In this document: positions 38,765-47,381 of the stretch, one piece after another | Position numbering within the stretch: the first letter of the stretch is position 1 | How the letters are laid out: every line of letters starts with the position of its first letter | Source: SXXZ01 sp964386625 | GTDB lineage: Bacteria > Verrucomicrobiota > Verrucomicrobiia > Limisphaerales > UBA9464 | Direction: 5' to 3' | Length of the DNA stretch: 64,000 nucleotides | Assembly: GCA_964386625.1 (NCBI GenBank) | Contig: CAYLTF010000001.1 | Coordinates: forward strand, 1 to 64,000 | The notes under the pieces: model-generated | What the model was told of the DNA's origin: nothing | What the model saw: only the letters and a program-made list of their open reading frames with translations | Database searches by the model: none | Made by a program: the position numbers and the translations under genes

Positions 38765-41644
38765 GTGGCGACCAAAGAGCGGACAGAAGAATCCAGCAGG
38801 GACCGGATCTGGGTCGACAGCCAGGGCATGCTGCTGATCCTGGTGGCGGTGGTGCTCTCCGCGGCGATGATCTCCTACGATCGCCTCGACCTGGGGGTGA
38901 ACACCACGGAGCCCAACGCCGCCATCCGCAATTGGATGGGGCGTTTCGGTGCGTGGATGGTCTACGAGCTGCAGCTGATGCTGGGCATCGGCATCTGGGT
39001 CCTGCCGGTGCTGTTGCTGGGTTTCGGGTGCGCCTCCTTCATCCCTTCGCTGCGGTACCTCCGCCGCTGGCGCTCGTTGATCGCCTCGGTGGGGTTGTTG
39101 ATCGCCTGCGTCGGCGTGCTCGACCTGTGCGAGCGATGGATTCCCGGTGTCCAGTTCCGCAAGAACAGCGGGCCGGGGCCCGGGGGGTTGCTGGGACATC
39201 AGATCAACAATGCGTGGGTCGAATACTCGGTCGGTCGCATGGGGGCCGCGGTGACCTACGTGATCATCTACCTGGCCAGCCTGCTCTTCCTCACCGACCA
39301 CCAGCTGCTGGTGTGGGTCCGCCAGCTCTGGGTGCGCGTGCCCAGGACGCCCGAGGAGAAGCTGGCCGCGGAAGAAGCGGCGATCGCCAAGAAGGCCAAG
39401 GCGTTGGAAAAGAAGGCCCGGGAACTGGCCAAGCAGGCGACCGAGGAGCCGGAGACCCCGGCCCCGGCCGCGGTGCCCGCCAAGGCGTCCAGGGCCAAGG
39501 CGGCGCAAGCCGCGGCCCTCTCTTCCGCCGAGGGTGAGCCGGAACCCTCCGGGCTGGGGGCCGACCTGCGCCCGGTTCCCGAGGTGACCATCCGCGACCT
39601 GAGCATTCCCCAGCCGCGCGAGGCCCGCCCCGTCCAAAGCGGCGATGTCATCAAGGCCGACGAGATCGCGGCCGTGGCCACCCCTGCGGTGCCTGATCGA
39701 GACCAGCCTGCGAGGTCGCGGAAGACCCCGTCGGTGGCCGAGCGGATCCTGGGCCGACGTCCGGGGGTCGACCTCGATGAGGCCGAGACCGACACCGGCG
39801 AGGATCAGTCGCCGGAGGAGGACCCGACGAATCCGTTCGCCCGGCGCGGTGACCCGGAGCCTCCCGGCGACACCGAAGACGAGGACGCCCCGCCTTGGGA
39901 CCGCCCCGAGGACGCGGTCCAGGCCCAGGTCCCCGCCGAATCGCTCCCCGTGGCGACGCCTCCGCAGGCCCCGGCTCCCGCCCGGCCGCGCGGGGCGATG
40001 CAGACCCGCAAAGCCAAGCCGATCACGGTGGCCATGGCCCCGGTCATCGGCAATTACCGCCTGCCTTCCATCGATCTCCTGAGCCTTCCGGACACCACGG
40101 TCAAGCCGACCGAGACCAAGGAGGAGCTCATGTCCAATGCCCGGCTGATGGTCCAGACGCTGGCCCAGTTCGGCATCGAGGTCGCCCCCGGCGACATCAC
40201 CAAGGGCCCGACCATCACGCGCTACGAATTGCACCCGGCCCCGGGGGTGAAGCTCGAGAAGATCGCCGGCCTGACCAACAACATCGCCGCGGCCCTGAAG
40301 GCCGAGCGCTTGAACATCCTGGCGCCGATTCCCGGCAAATCGTCGGTGGGTGTCGAGGTGCCCAATGCGGTCAAGACCAAGGTCATCATGCGGGACCTGC
40401 TCGAGGCCCCGGAGTGGCAGACCAGCAAGGCCCGCATCCCGCTGGCCCTGGGCAAGGACGTCTACGGCAACCCGATCATCGCCGACCTGGCCGAGATGCC
40501 CCACGTGCTCATCGCCGGCAGCACCGGCTCGGGCAAATCGGTCTGCATCAACACCATCATCGCCTCGCTGGTGTACCGCTTCAGCCCGGACCAGCTCCGG
40601 TTCGTGATGATCGATCCGAAGGTGGTGGAGTTGCAGCAGTACAATGCGTTGCCGCACCTGGTGGTGCCCGTGGTGACCGACCCCAAGAAGGTCATCCTCG
40701 CCCTGCGCTGGGTGGTCAACGAGATGGAGAAGCGCTACCAGATCTTCGCCCGGGTCGGGGTGCGCAACATCAAGTCGTTCAACGAGCGCCCGAAGGAGAA
40801 GCCGCTGCCGCCCCAGGAGCCGGAATTGCCGCTGACGTCCCGCAAGGAGCGGGTCGAGCCCGGGGCCGACGGGTTCGCCGTCGAGATCGACGAGCAGATC
40901 GTCGTCCCGCGCGACGAGGACATCGTCATCCCCGAGAAGCTCTCCTACATCGTGGTGATCATCGACGAGCTGGCCGACCTGATGCTCGTGGCCCCGGCCG
41001 ATGTCGAGATGGCCATCGCCCGCATCACGCAGATGGCCCGCGCCGCGGGCATTCATTGCATCGTGGCGACCCAGCGGCCGTCGGTGGACGTGATCACCGG
41101 CGTCATCAAGGCCAACATCCCGGCGCGCATCGCGTTCCAGGTGGCGGCGAAGGTCGACTCCCGCACCATCCTGGACCAGATGGGCGCCGACAAGCTCCTC
41201 GGCAAGGGCGACATGCTCTACCTGCCGCCCGGGTCGGGGCGGTTGATCCGTGCGCAAGGCGCGCTGATCACCGACGCCGAGATCGAGGCCGTGATGAACC
41301 ACATCAGCGTGCAGGGCAAGCCGAGCTACGAGCCCGAGATCCATCAGGCCCTGCAGAAGGCCCAGAGCAGCATGGGTTCCTTGCCGCTCGATCCGGACGA
41401 CGAGGGGGGCAGCGAGGACGACGAGCTCATCCAGAAGTGCATCGATGTCATCCGGACCGAGAAGAAGGCGAGCGTGTCGTTGCTCCAGCGCCGCCTCAAG
41501 CTGGGTTATGGGCGGGCCGCGCGGATGATGGACGAACTCGAGGACCGTGGTGTGGTCGGGCCGAGCAAAGGGGCCGAGCCCCGGGACATCCTCATCGACC
41601 TCGACGGTGAGGGTTACGACGGCGGCGGCCAACGTCTGGTCTGA
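38765..41644 (+). CDS. ftsK: DNA translocase FtsK/SpoIIIE
   Basis: This septum-located motor pumps chromosomal DNA during division. The 959-residue protein has four N-terminal membrane helices (about 20-180), a long acidic/Ala/Pro linker (about 195-430), an FtsK alpha/beta motor with Walker A GSTGSGKS (Lys591) and Walker B YIVVIIDELADLML, and a C-terminal winged-helix gamma domain (RRLKLGYGRAARMMDELEDRG, in part). An insertion of about 45 residues occurs in the motor near 690-735 (KEKPLPPQEPELPL...VPRDEDIVIP), a common variation. The start is a GTG at 38765. Confidence 0.95.
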   Translation: MATKERTEESSRDRIWVDSQGMLLILVAVVLSAAMISYDRLDLGVNTTEPNAAIRNWMGRFGAWMVYELQLMLGIGIWVLPVLLLGFGCASFIPSLRYLRRWRSLIASVGLLIACVGVLDLCERWIPGVQFRKNSGPGPGGLLGHQINNAWVEYSVGRMGAAVTYVIIYLASLLFLTDHQLLVWVRQLWVRVPRTPEEKLAAEEAAIAKKAKALEKKARELAKQATEEPETPAPAAVPAKASRAKAAQAAALSSAEGEPEPSGLGADLRPVPEVTIRDLSIPQPREARPVQSGDVIKADEIAAVATPAVPDRDQPARSRKTPSVAERILGRRPGVDLDEAETDTGEDQSPEEDPTNPFARRGDPEPPGDTEDEDAPPWDRPEDAVQAQVPAESLPVATPPQAPAPARPRGAMQTRKAKPITVAMAPVIGNYRLPSIDLLSLPDTTVKPTETKEELMSNARLMVQTLAQFGIEVAPGDITKGPTITRYELHPAPGVKLEKIAGLTNNIAAALKAERLNILAPIPGKSSVGVEVPNAVKTKVIMRDLLEAPEWQTSKARIPLALGKDVYGNPIIADLAEMPHVLIAGSTGSGKSVCINTIIASLVYRFSPDQLRFVMIDPKVVELQQYNALPHLVVPVVTDPKKVILALRWVVNEMEKRYQIFARVGVRNIKSFNERPKEKPLPPQEPELPLTSRKERVEPGADGFAVEIDEQIVVPRDEDIVIPEKLSYIVVIIDELADLMLVAPADVEMAIARITQMARAAGIHCIVATQRPSVDVITGVIKANIPARIAFQVAAKVDSRTILDQMGADKLLGKGDMLYLPPGSGRLIRAQGALITDAEIEAVMNHISVQGKPSYEPEIHQALQKAQSSMGSLPLDPDDEGGSEDDELIQKCIDVIRTEKKASVSLLQRRLKLGYGRAARMMDELEDRGVVGPSKGAEPRDILIDLDGEGYDGGGQRLV

Positions 41645-41818
41645 GCGCCGAGTTCGCGGGGCGGGGGGATCCTGGGCCTCGGGCGGCCGTGGGGCCGCAA
41701 CCAGCGCACGCGGGTGCTCCTCCTCCTCCGGAGGGGGCAGTGCTCGTGTGCGGGCGCATCTCACCTTGAGAAAGCTCTGGCGCGGAACTATGAAAGGGGA
41801 AAACAAGGTTCTCCCAGC

Positions 41819-43114
41819 ATGCCTCTCCCCCGACCTTCCTCATTCAACGGCGACACCCTCAGCATCATCATGGGCGGGGGGCAGGGAACCCGGCTCTTTC
41901 CGCTGACCCGCGACCGAGCCAAGCCGGCCGTGCCGTTGGCGGGCAAGTATCGCCTGGTGGACATCCCCATCTCGAACTGCATCAACAGCGGGCTCCGTCG
42001 CATCTACCTGCTGACGCAGTTCAACTCGGCCTCGCTTCATCGGCATGTTTCGCAGAGCTACAAGTTCGACCACTTCAGCGGCGGGTTCGTCGAGTTGCTG
42101 GCGGCGGAGCAGAGCTTCTCAAGCACCAGTTGGTACCAGGGCACGGCCGACGCGGTCCGCAAGAACCTTCAGCACTTCAAGAACAACGACTTCGAATACG
42201 CGCTGATCCTCTCGGGCGACCAGTTGTACCAGATGGATTTCCAGGCGGTCCTCCGCGCCCACATCGAGCATTCGGCCGACCTCACCGTGGCGACCATCCC
42301 GGTCGCGGCCCGCGAGGCTTCCGCGCTGGGGATCATGCAGGTCAATGCGGAGAATCGGATCACCCGATTCGTCGAGAAGCCCAAGGATCCCGCCGTCCTG
42401 GAGTCCATGAAGCTGGATCGGGAGAGCTACCCCAAGTTCGGCATCCGGCGCGACGAGGATCTGTACCTCGCGTCCATGGGCATCTATGTCTTCAACCGCG
42501 AGGTGCTTTTCGACCTGCTGAACAACAACCACACCGACTTCGGCAAGCACATCATCCCCGGGGCCATCGAGAATCACCGGGTGTACTCCTACATCTTCCA
42601 GGGATACTGGGAGGACATCGGGACCATCCGGAATTTCTTCGAGGCCAGCCTCGACCAGACCAACGACCGTCCCCAGTTCGACTTCTTCAACCCCACGGTC
42701 TTCACGCGGCCCCGCTATCTCCCGGCAACCCGCATCGAGAGCGCGGCCATCGACCATGCGGTGATCGCCGATGGTTGCACCATCGACCACGCCCAGTTGC
42801 GCCACGCGGTGGTGGGCATCCGGTCTATCCTCGATGCGGGCAGTTCCCTCCACCGGGTGGTCATGATGGGGGCTGATTTCTACGACAGTGCGGAGAAGCG
42901 CAACCGGCCTGAGAACCAGGGGATCCCCATCGGGGTGGGCCGTGGAACCCGCATCGACAACGCGATCATCGACAAGAACGCGCGCATCGGTCGCAATTGC
43001 ATCCTGTCCCCCGAAGGCAAGCCGGCCGACGTGGATCATCCGCTGTACTACATCCGGGATGGGGTCTTGGTGATTCCGAAGGGTGCGGTGATCCCGGACA
43101 AGACGGTCATTTGA
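41819..43114 (+). CDS. glgC: Glucose-1-phosphate adenylyltransferase
   Basis: The enzyme makes ADP-glucose for glycogen synthesis. The 431-residue protein has the nucleotide-binding IIMGGGQGTRLFPLTRDRAKPAVPLAGKYR (in part), SWYQGTADAVRKN, the catalytic-region LSGDQLYQMD, FVEKPKD and GYWEDIGTI. A left-handed beta-helix C-terminal domain follows. Start ATG 41819 begins just before the catalytic core. No other glycogen genes are adjacent. Confidence 0.94.
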   Translation: MPLPRPSSFNGDTLSIIMGGGQGTRLFPLTRDRAKPAVPLAGKYRLVDIPISNCINSGLRRIYLLTQFNSASLHRHVSQSYKFDHFSGGFVELLAAEQSFSSTSWYQGTADAVRKNLQHFKNNDFEYALILSGDQLYQMDFQAVLRAHIEHSADLTVATIPVAAREASALGIMQVNAENRITRFVEKPKDPAVLESMKLDRESYPKFGIRRDEDLYLASMGIYVFNREVLFDLLNNNHTDFGKHIIPGAIENHRVYSYIFQGYWEDIGTIRNFFEASLDQTNDRPQFDFFNPTVFTRPRYLPATRIESAAIDHAVIADGCTIDHAQLRHAVVGIRSILDAGSSLHRVVMMGADFYDSAEKRNRPENQGIPIGVGRGTRIDNAIIDKNARIGRNCILSPEGKPADVDHPLYYIRDGVLVIPKGAVIPDKTVI

Positions 43115-43240
43115 CCCGGGGTTCTCAAGGGCTGTCGGCCGCAGGTCGGCTGGTTGCCTGTTCCAAGACTGGAACTGGATCGGTTTGCAAAATGATCGCT
43201 TGCCTCACCGGAAGGATAGCCATTAGGATCCTCCTTCCTT

Positions 43241-43270
43241 TAAGGTAATCGGCCCAAAGGTAATTGGCCC
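43241..43270 (+). repeat. Two tandem 15-bp repeats in the rpsP leader
   Basis: TAAGGTAATCGGCCC is followed directly by AAAGGTAATTGGCCC: two mismatches in 15 bp. The repeats end 27 bp before the rpsP start and lie just downstream of a weak -35/-10-like pair (TTGCCT 43200, TAGGAT 43224). They could be an operator or part of a leader RNA. Confidence 0.6.
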
Positions 43271-43297
43271 GAGAACCGGGCAAGAACACACATTTCT

Positions 43298-43549
43298 ATG
43301 GTTCGTATTCGTCTGAAGCGCGGCGGCAACAAGAACAACCCGGTGTACCGGATCGTGGTGGCCGATGGACGCAGTCCCCGGGACGGCAAGTTCATCGAAG
43401 AAATCGGCACCTACAATCCGAAGGTCAAGGGTAACAACTACACCTTGAACCTCGATCGCGCCCAGTACTGGGTCGGTGTCGGTGCGCAACCGAGCGAGAC
43501 GGTGGCTTCCTTCATCAAGAAGTCTGCCAAGGTGGCCGCTGCCGCCTGA
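43298..43549 (+). CDS. rpsP: 30S ribosomal protein S16
   Basis: The 83-residue protein begins with the family signature MVRIRLKRGGNKNNPVYRIV and continues DGRSPRDGKFIEEIGTYNP. Length is normal. It opens the conserved rpsP-khpA-trmD-rplS block. No Shine-Dalgarno is seen before ATG 43298; a 15-bp tandem repeat lies upstream. Confidence 0.97.
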   Translation: MVRIRLKRGGNKNNPVYRIVVADGRSPRDGKFIEEIGTYNPKVKGNNYTLNLDRAQYWVGVGAQPSETVASFIKKSAKVAAAA

Positions 43550-43578
43550 TTCCCTGCCGTTCCTGACCCGTTGTCGCC

Positions 43579-43815
43579 ATGCAGGCCTTCCTCGAGTTTG
43601 TGGTGAAGGAGTTGGTGGATGAACCGGAAGCGGTCTCCGTCACTCCCGTCGAACGTGGAGGCCTTACGGTGTACGAGGTCCGAGTGGCCCGCCCGGATGC
43701 CGGCAAAATCATCGGCCGGCGGGGAGGCACCATCCAGGCGATCCGATCGGTGCTTCAAGTGGGGGCTGCCAAGGCGGGGCGCCGTTGCACGGTCGACCTC
43801 GTCGAAGACGAATAG
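43579..43815 (+). CDS. khpA: KH-domain RNA-binding protein KhpA
   Basis: The 78-residue protein is a single type II KH domain with the RNA-contact loop GKIIGRRGGTIQAIR. It is commonly encoded after rpsP, and in Firmicutes it acts in cell-size and small-RNA biology with KhpB. It lies 29 bp after rpsP. The next gene of this block in most bacteria, rimM, is not present. Confidence 0.9.
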   Translation: MQAFLEFVVKELVDEPEAVSVTPVERGGLTVYEVRVARPDAGKIIGRRGGTIQAIRSVLQVGAAKAGRRCTVDLVEDE

Positions 43816-44362
43816 TCGGCCCGTTGTCCGCCGGGGATTCCTGGTCGGACATCATGCGGTTCCATCGAGACCGTTTCCGTCGGTTCCTCCCGGAAGTTTC
43901 AACCCGGGCTCGGGATCGTGCCGGACGGGGCTGTGGATTCCGAAACCGAGCCTCCAGGTCGGTGGGGCTTCACTGGCGTCTTCAACTCGCAATGGTCCCG
44001 AGATCCCGAGATCCCGGCTTTGTCGGCGGTAACCGGTCTGCGGCTGGCGTTGGCGGGGCGGTCTTTGGCGCGGATCGAACCGTGGGCATTTGGCCTTGGG
44101 TCTTCGGAGACCTCGACCTTCATCGCCGCGGTTGGGGGAGACTCACCTCCTGCCCCATGGCGATGGAGTACGCCGATGGTTGGGGGTTGCCCGAAATCCT
44201 GAGGTGGGTGGGTATCCTGGGCCGGTCGGTTCGCGAATGCGCGCGAGAAAGCTCATCCGTCGCCGGGAAACTGAACTTTCAGCCGACGCCCTCTTGGGGT
44301 TGCCCCCCGGAGCGGGAAGCAAGAATGCGGGGACGCCGATTTCCGGGTGTCGGGAGAGCCAA
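43816..44362. other. 547-bp stretch with no convincing gene where rimM is expected
   Basis: The stretch between khpA and trmD contains only short Arg/Trp/Gly-rich reading frames without conserved motifs or normal codon use. I see none of the RimM signatures, such as a DLIG-type motif. Small direct repeats (GAGATCCC twice at about 43999-44015) are visible. No tRNA or terminator was recognised. Confidence 0.6.
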
Positions 44363-45058
44363 ATGAAGGTCGATATCTTAACCCTGTTTCCGGAGATGTT
44401 CTCAGGTCCCCTGGACGAGAGCATCGTGGGGAGGGCGCGCAAGTCTGGGATCCTGGATCTCAAGATCCACCATCTCCGGGATTGGGCCCATGACCGGCAC
44501 AAAACGGTCGACGACCGACCGTTCGGTGGCGGGCCAGGGATGGTCCTCAAGCCGGAACCGATCTTTGAAGCAGTGGAGTCCCTTCGGGGACCGGAGACGC
44601 GGGTGATCCTCACCGCGCCCGGCGGTCGTCCGTTCAACCAGGCCGTGGCCGGTGAGATGGCGAACCTCGGGCATGTGATCCTCATCTGCGGGAGTTACGA
44701 GGGGTTCGACGAGCGGATCTGGGAGCACCTCGCCGACGATGCCTTGAGCATCGGCGACTACGTGCTGACCAACGGAGCCTTGCCCGCGATGGTCATCGTG
44801 GACACCGTGACGCGCCTGTTGCCCGGAGCCCTGGGCGACGCCATGAGCGCCTCCGAGGAATCTCATGGTGACGGATTGCTGGAATACCCTCACTATACCC
44901 GGCCTGCGGAATTCCGCGGTTGGTCGGTGCCCGAGGTGTTGATGTCCGGGAACCACGCCGACATCGCGCGCTGGCGGCAACGCGAGTCGATGAGAAGGAC
45001 GGCCGAACGTCGTCCCGACCTTTGGGAAAAGTACCGCTGGCGAAAACCGGGGAAATAG
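44363..45058 (+). CDS. trmD: tRNA (guanine37-N1)-methyltransferase
   Basis: TrmD methylates G37 next to the anticodon and prevents frameshifting. The 231-residue SPOUT protein has MKVDILTLFPEMFSGPL, DDRPFGGGPGMVLKPEP, LICGSYEGFDERI, SIGDYVLTNGALPAMV and EYPHYTRP. Start ATG 44363 gives the standard N-terminus. It lies 547 bp after khpA and 231 bp before rplS. Confidence 0.96.
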   Translation: MKVDILTLFPEMFSGPLDESIVGRARKSGILDLKIHHLRDWAHDRHKTVDDRPFGGGPGMVLKPEPIFEAVESLRGPETRVILTAPGGRPFNQAVAGEMANLGHVILICGSYEGFDERIWEHLADDALSIGDYVLTNGALPAMVIVDTVTRLLPGALGDAMSASEESHGDGLLEYPHYTRPAEFRGWSVPEVLMSGNHADIARWRQRESMRRTAERRPDLWEKYRWRKPGK

Positions 45059-45289
45059 CCCAAGCTGTCGGTTCTCCCGATTCGGAGAGGGACAGGATGC
45101 TGAGGAACAGCGGCCTGGAAGTCCCCGGCGATCGGGTGGAATCACGCGAAAACGGAGAGATTGATCGAGAACAGAGCAACAAGGCAGCACGGATCTGAAT
45201 CGGGGAAACCGCCCGCGTTCGGGAGAAGGGGCTCGAAGGAGTTCGGTCTGCAGAAGAATTTCAGGAGAATTTTTTAAGAGAACATAGCC

Positions 45290-45658
45290 ATGAACAAGGC
45301 CGCATTGTTTGACAAAATCGAGGGCGAGCAGTTCCGCAAGGAAGCCGCGAAATTCAACGTGGGCGACAGCGTCCGGGTGCACACCAAGGTCGTCGAAGGC
45401 GACAAGGAGCGCATCCAGATCTTCGCGGGTGTGGTGATCGGAGTCCGCGGTCGCGGCTTGAACCAGACCTTCACCGTCCGCCGCATCAGCTACGGCGAGG
45501 GCGTCGAGCGCATTTTCCCGACCCATTCCCCCCGCGTGGAGAAGATCGAGGTCGAGCGTCAGGGCTCGGTCCGTCGCGCCAAGCTGACCTACCTTCGCGG
45601 CCGCATCGGCAAGGGAGCCATGGCGGTCAAGGAAAAGGACACGCTGCTCGCCGCCTGA
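45290..45658 (+). CDS. rplS: 50S ribosomal protein L19
   Basis: The 122-residue protein has the family features: FNVGDSVRVHTKVVEGDKERIQIFAGVVI (in part), SYGEGVERIFPTHSP and KLTYLRGRIGKGA. It closes the rpsP-trmD-rplS block and is followed by a clear terminator. Confidence 0.97.
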   Translation: MNKAALFDKIEGEQFRKEAAKFNVGDSVRVHTKVVEGDKERIQIFAGVVIGVRGRGLNQTFTVRRISYGEGVERIFPTHSPRVEKIEVERQGSVRRAKLTYLRGRIGKGAMAVKEKDTLLAA

Positions 45659-45706
45659 ACGGGCGTCGACGGTCATTGCGCCCCTCGTTCCGGGGGGCTG
45701 CCGAGA

Positions 45707-45739
45707 GGTCCGGTGCGTCATGCACCGGGCCTTTTGTTT
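45707..45739 (+). terminator. Rho-independent terminator after rplS
   Basis: A ten-base-pair stem (GGTCCGGTGC / GCACCGGGCC, one G-T pair) with loop GTCAT is followed by TTTTGTTTT. It ends the ribosomal protein block before the DUF1501 cluster. Confidence 0.88.
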
Positions 45740-45946
45740 TGGGTGCGCCCGGCGGGGCCCCCACCAACGCAAGGATCCCGACCGGGGGGGATTCCGTGGT
45801 CCGGGAGGGCGTCCGTGCGACCTCGCGAAAGGTCCTGAAAACGGCCGCCGGCAGGATCGTGGTGTCCGCCGGAAAAACCGGGGGCTTGGGGGTTGACACC
45901 CACCGGTTTTTGAAGTGCTGTGGGACTTCACAATCCCCTCACTTCG

Positions 45947-47308
45947 GTGCTCACGATCCTGGGTCCAAAAAACTCGTCCTGCGGCTTCTGCGACGGCGTG
46001 TCGCGGCGCGGATTCTTGCGCGTCGGCGCGCTGGGCATGGGCGGCTTGGGGTTGTCGTCCCTGCTTCGTGCCGAGGCCTCCGCCGGTCTTCGCCCGGCGG
46101 GCCGCTCCCACAAGGCGGTGATCCTCGTTTTCCTGCCTGGCGGCCCTAGCCACCAGGACATGTTCGACCTGAAGCTCGATGCGCCCGCCGAGATCCGGGG
46201 TGAGTTCAATCCGATCCCCACTTCGGTGCCCGGGTTGCAGATCTGCGAACACCTTCCGCGCATGGCCCGGGTGATGCATCACTGCACGGTGATCCGGTCC
46301 ATGGTGGGCATGGAAGACCGTCACGAGGCGTTCCAGACCTACACCGGGCGACTCAATCGCAACCAACCGCCCGGTGGTTGGCCATCCATGGGGTCCTTGT
46401 TGGCCAAGCTCCAGGGATCGGGCGACCCGGCCATCCCGGCCTCGATCGGATTGGCTCCGAAGATGGGCCATGCCCCGTGGTCCGACAATGGTGTGGCCGG
46501 TTACCTGGGCGCCGCCTACGCGCCGTTCGAGATCAACAAAGGCGGCGGCAAGGACGACATGGTGCTCAACGGCATCACGCTCGACCGCCTGGCCGACCGT
46601 CGGGCGCTGCTGGCCTCGCTCGACGGGTTTCGGCGCGAGGTCGATGCGAGTGGCCAGGTGGCCGGGGCCGACGCCTACACCCGCCAGGCCTTCGGGATCC
46701 TCACGTCCAGTCGGCTGATGACCGCGCTGGACCTCAAGAACGAGGACCCCAAGGTGGTCGAGCGGTACGGCAAGGGCGATCCGCGCAATCGCGACGACGG
46801 CGCACCCAAGCTGATGGAGCAGTTCCTGGTGGCCCGGCGTCTGGTGGAGGCGGGTGCCCGTTGCGTGACACTGGCGTTCAGTCGATGGGACCATCACGGC
46901 GACAACTTCGGTGCGCTCCGCCAAGACCTCCCGTTGCTGGACCAGGGACTCAGCGCGCTCATCACCGATCTTCATGAGCGGGGGCTCGATCGCGACGTGT
47001 CGGTGCTCGTCGCGGGCGAGTTTGGCCGGACCCCCACCATCAACAAAGATGGCGGCCGCGATCACTGGCCTCGGGTGGGCTTCTCGCTCCTGGCCGGTGG
47101 TGGACTCCGACATGGCCAAGTGATCGGTTCGACCGACCGATTGGGCGGCGAGGCCGATTCTCGCCCCACCACCTTTGGCGAGGTCCACGCGACCTTGTAC
47201 CACGCCTTGGGTTTGGACGTGAACAAGGTCACCGTGCCGGACCTGACGGGCCGGCCGCAGTTCCTGGTCGATCCCGGGGTTCAACCGATGAAGGAGCTCG
47301 TCGGATGA
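45947..47308 (+). CDS. DUF1501 protein with Tat signal (first copy)
   Basis: The protein has 453 residues from the chosen GTG. A twin-arginine signal (SRRGFLRVGALGMGG) is followed by the DUF1501 fold related to alkaline phosphatase/sulfatase: VFLPGGPSHQDMFDLK, AEIRGEFNPI, DHHGDNF-type and AGEFGRTPTINKDGGRDHW motifs. These proteins accompany DUF1549/DUF1553 cytochromes across PVC bacteria; the reaction is unknown. The GTG at 45947 is preferred because it aligns with the start of the second copy (MLTILGP against MLTLKGP). An upstream in-frame GTG at 45920 is possible. Confidence 0.88.
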   Translation: MLTILGPKNSSCGFCDGVSRRGFLRVGALGMGGLGLSSLLRAEASAGLRPAGRSHKAVILVFLPGGPSHQDMFDLKLDAPAEIRGEFNPIPTSVPGLQICEHLPRMARVMHHCTVIRSMVGMEDRHEAFQTYTGRLNRNQPPGGWPSMGSLLAKLQGSGDPAIPASIGLAPKMGHAPWSDNGVAGYLGAAYAPFEINKGGGKDDMVLNGITLDRLADRRALLASLDGFRREVDASGQVAGADAYTRQAFGILTSSRLMTALDLKNEDPKVVERYGKGDPRNRDDGAPKLMEQFLVARRLVEAGARCVTLAFSRWDHHGDNFGALRQDLPLLDQGLSALITDLHERGLDRDVSVLVAGEFGRTPTINKDGGRDHWPRVGFSLLAGGGLRHGQVIGSTDRLGGEADSRPTTFGEVHATLYHALGLDVNKVTVPDLTGRPQFLVDPGVQPMKELVG

Positions 47309-47381
47309 CTGCCCATCTCCATTCATCGGGAGCGCCGCTTTTCCGTGAACACGACGGGCTCCTCTCGACGTCTGCCTAGCC

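Noticed and set aside
38759..41806. A 1015-codon minus-strand open frame opposite ftsK
   Set aside because: The product is low-complexity (His/Asp/Gly/Arg) and mirrors ftsK codons; ftsK itself is unmistakable.
43785..44366. A 193-codon plus-strand frame filling the khpA-trmD gap, considered as a diverged rimM
   Set aside because: The product is Arg/Trp/Gly-rich, overlaps khpA, and shows no RimM motif or normal codon use.
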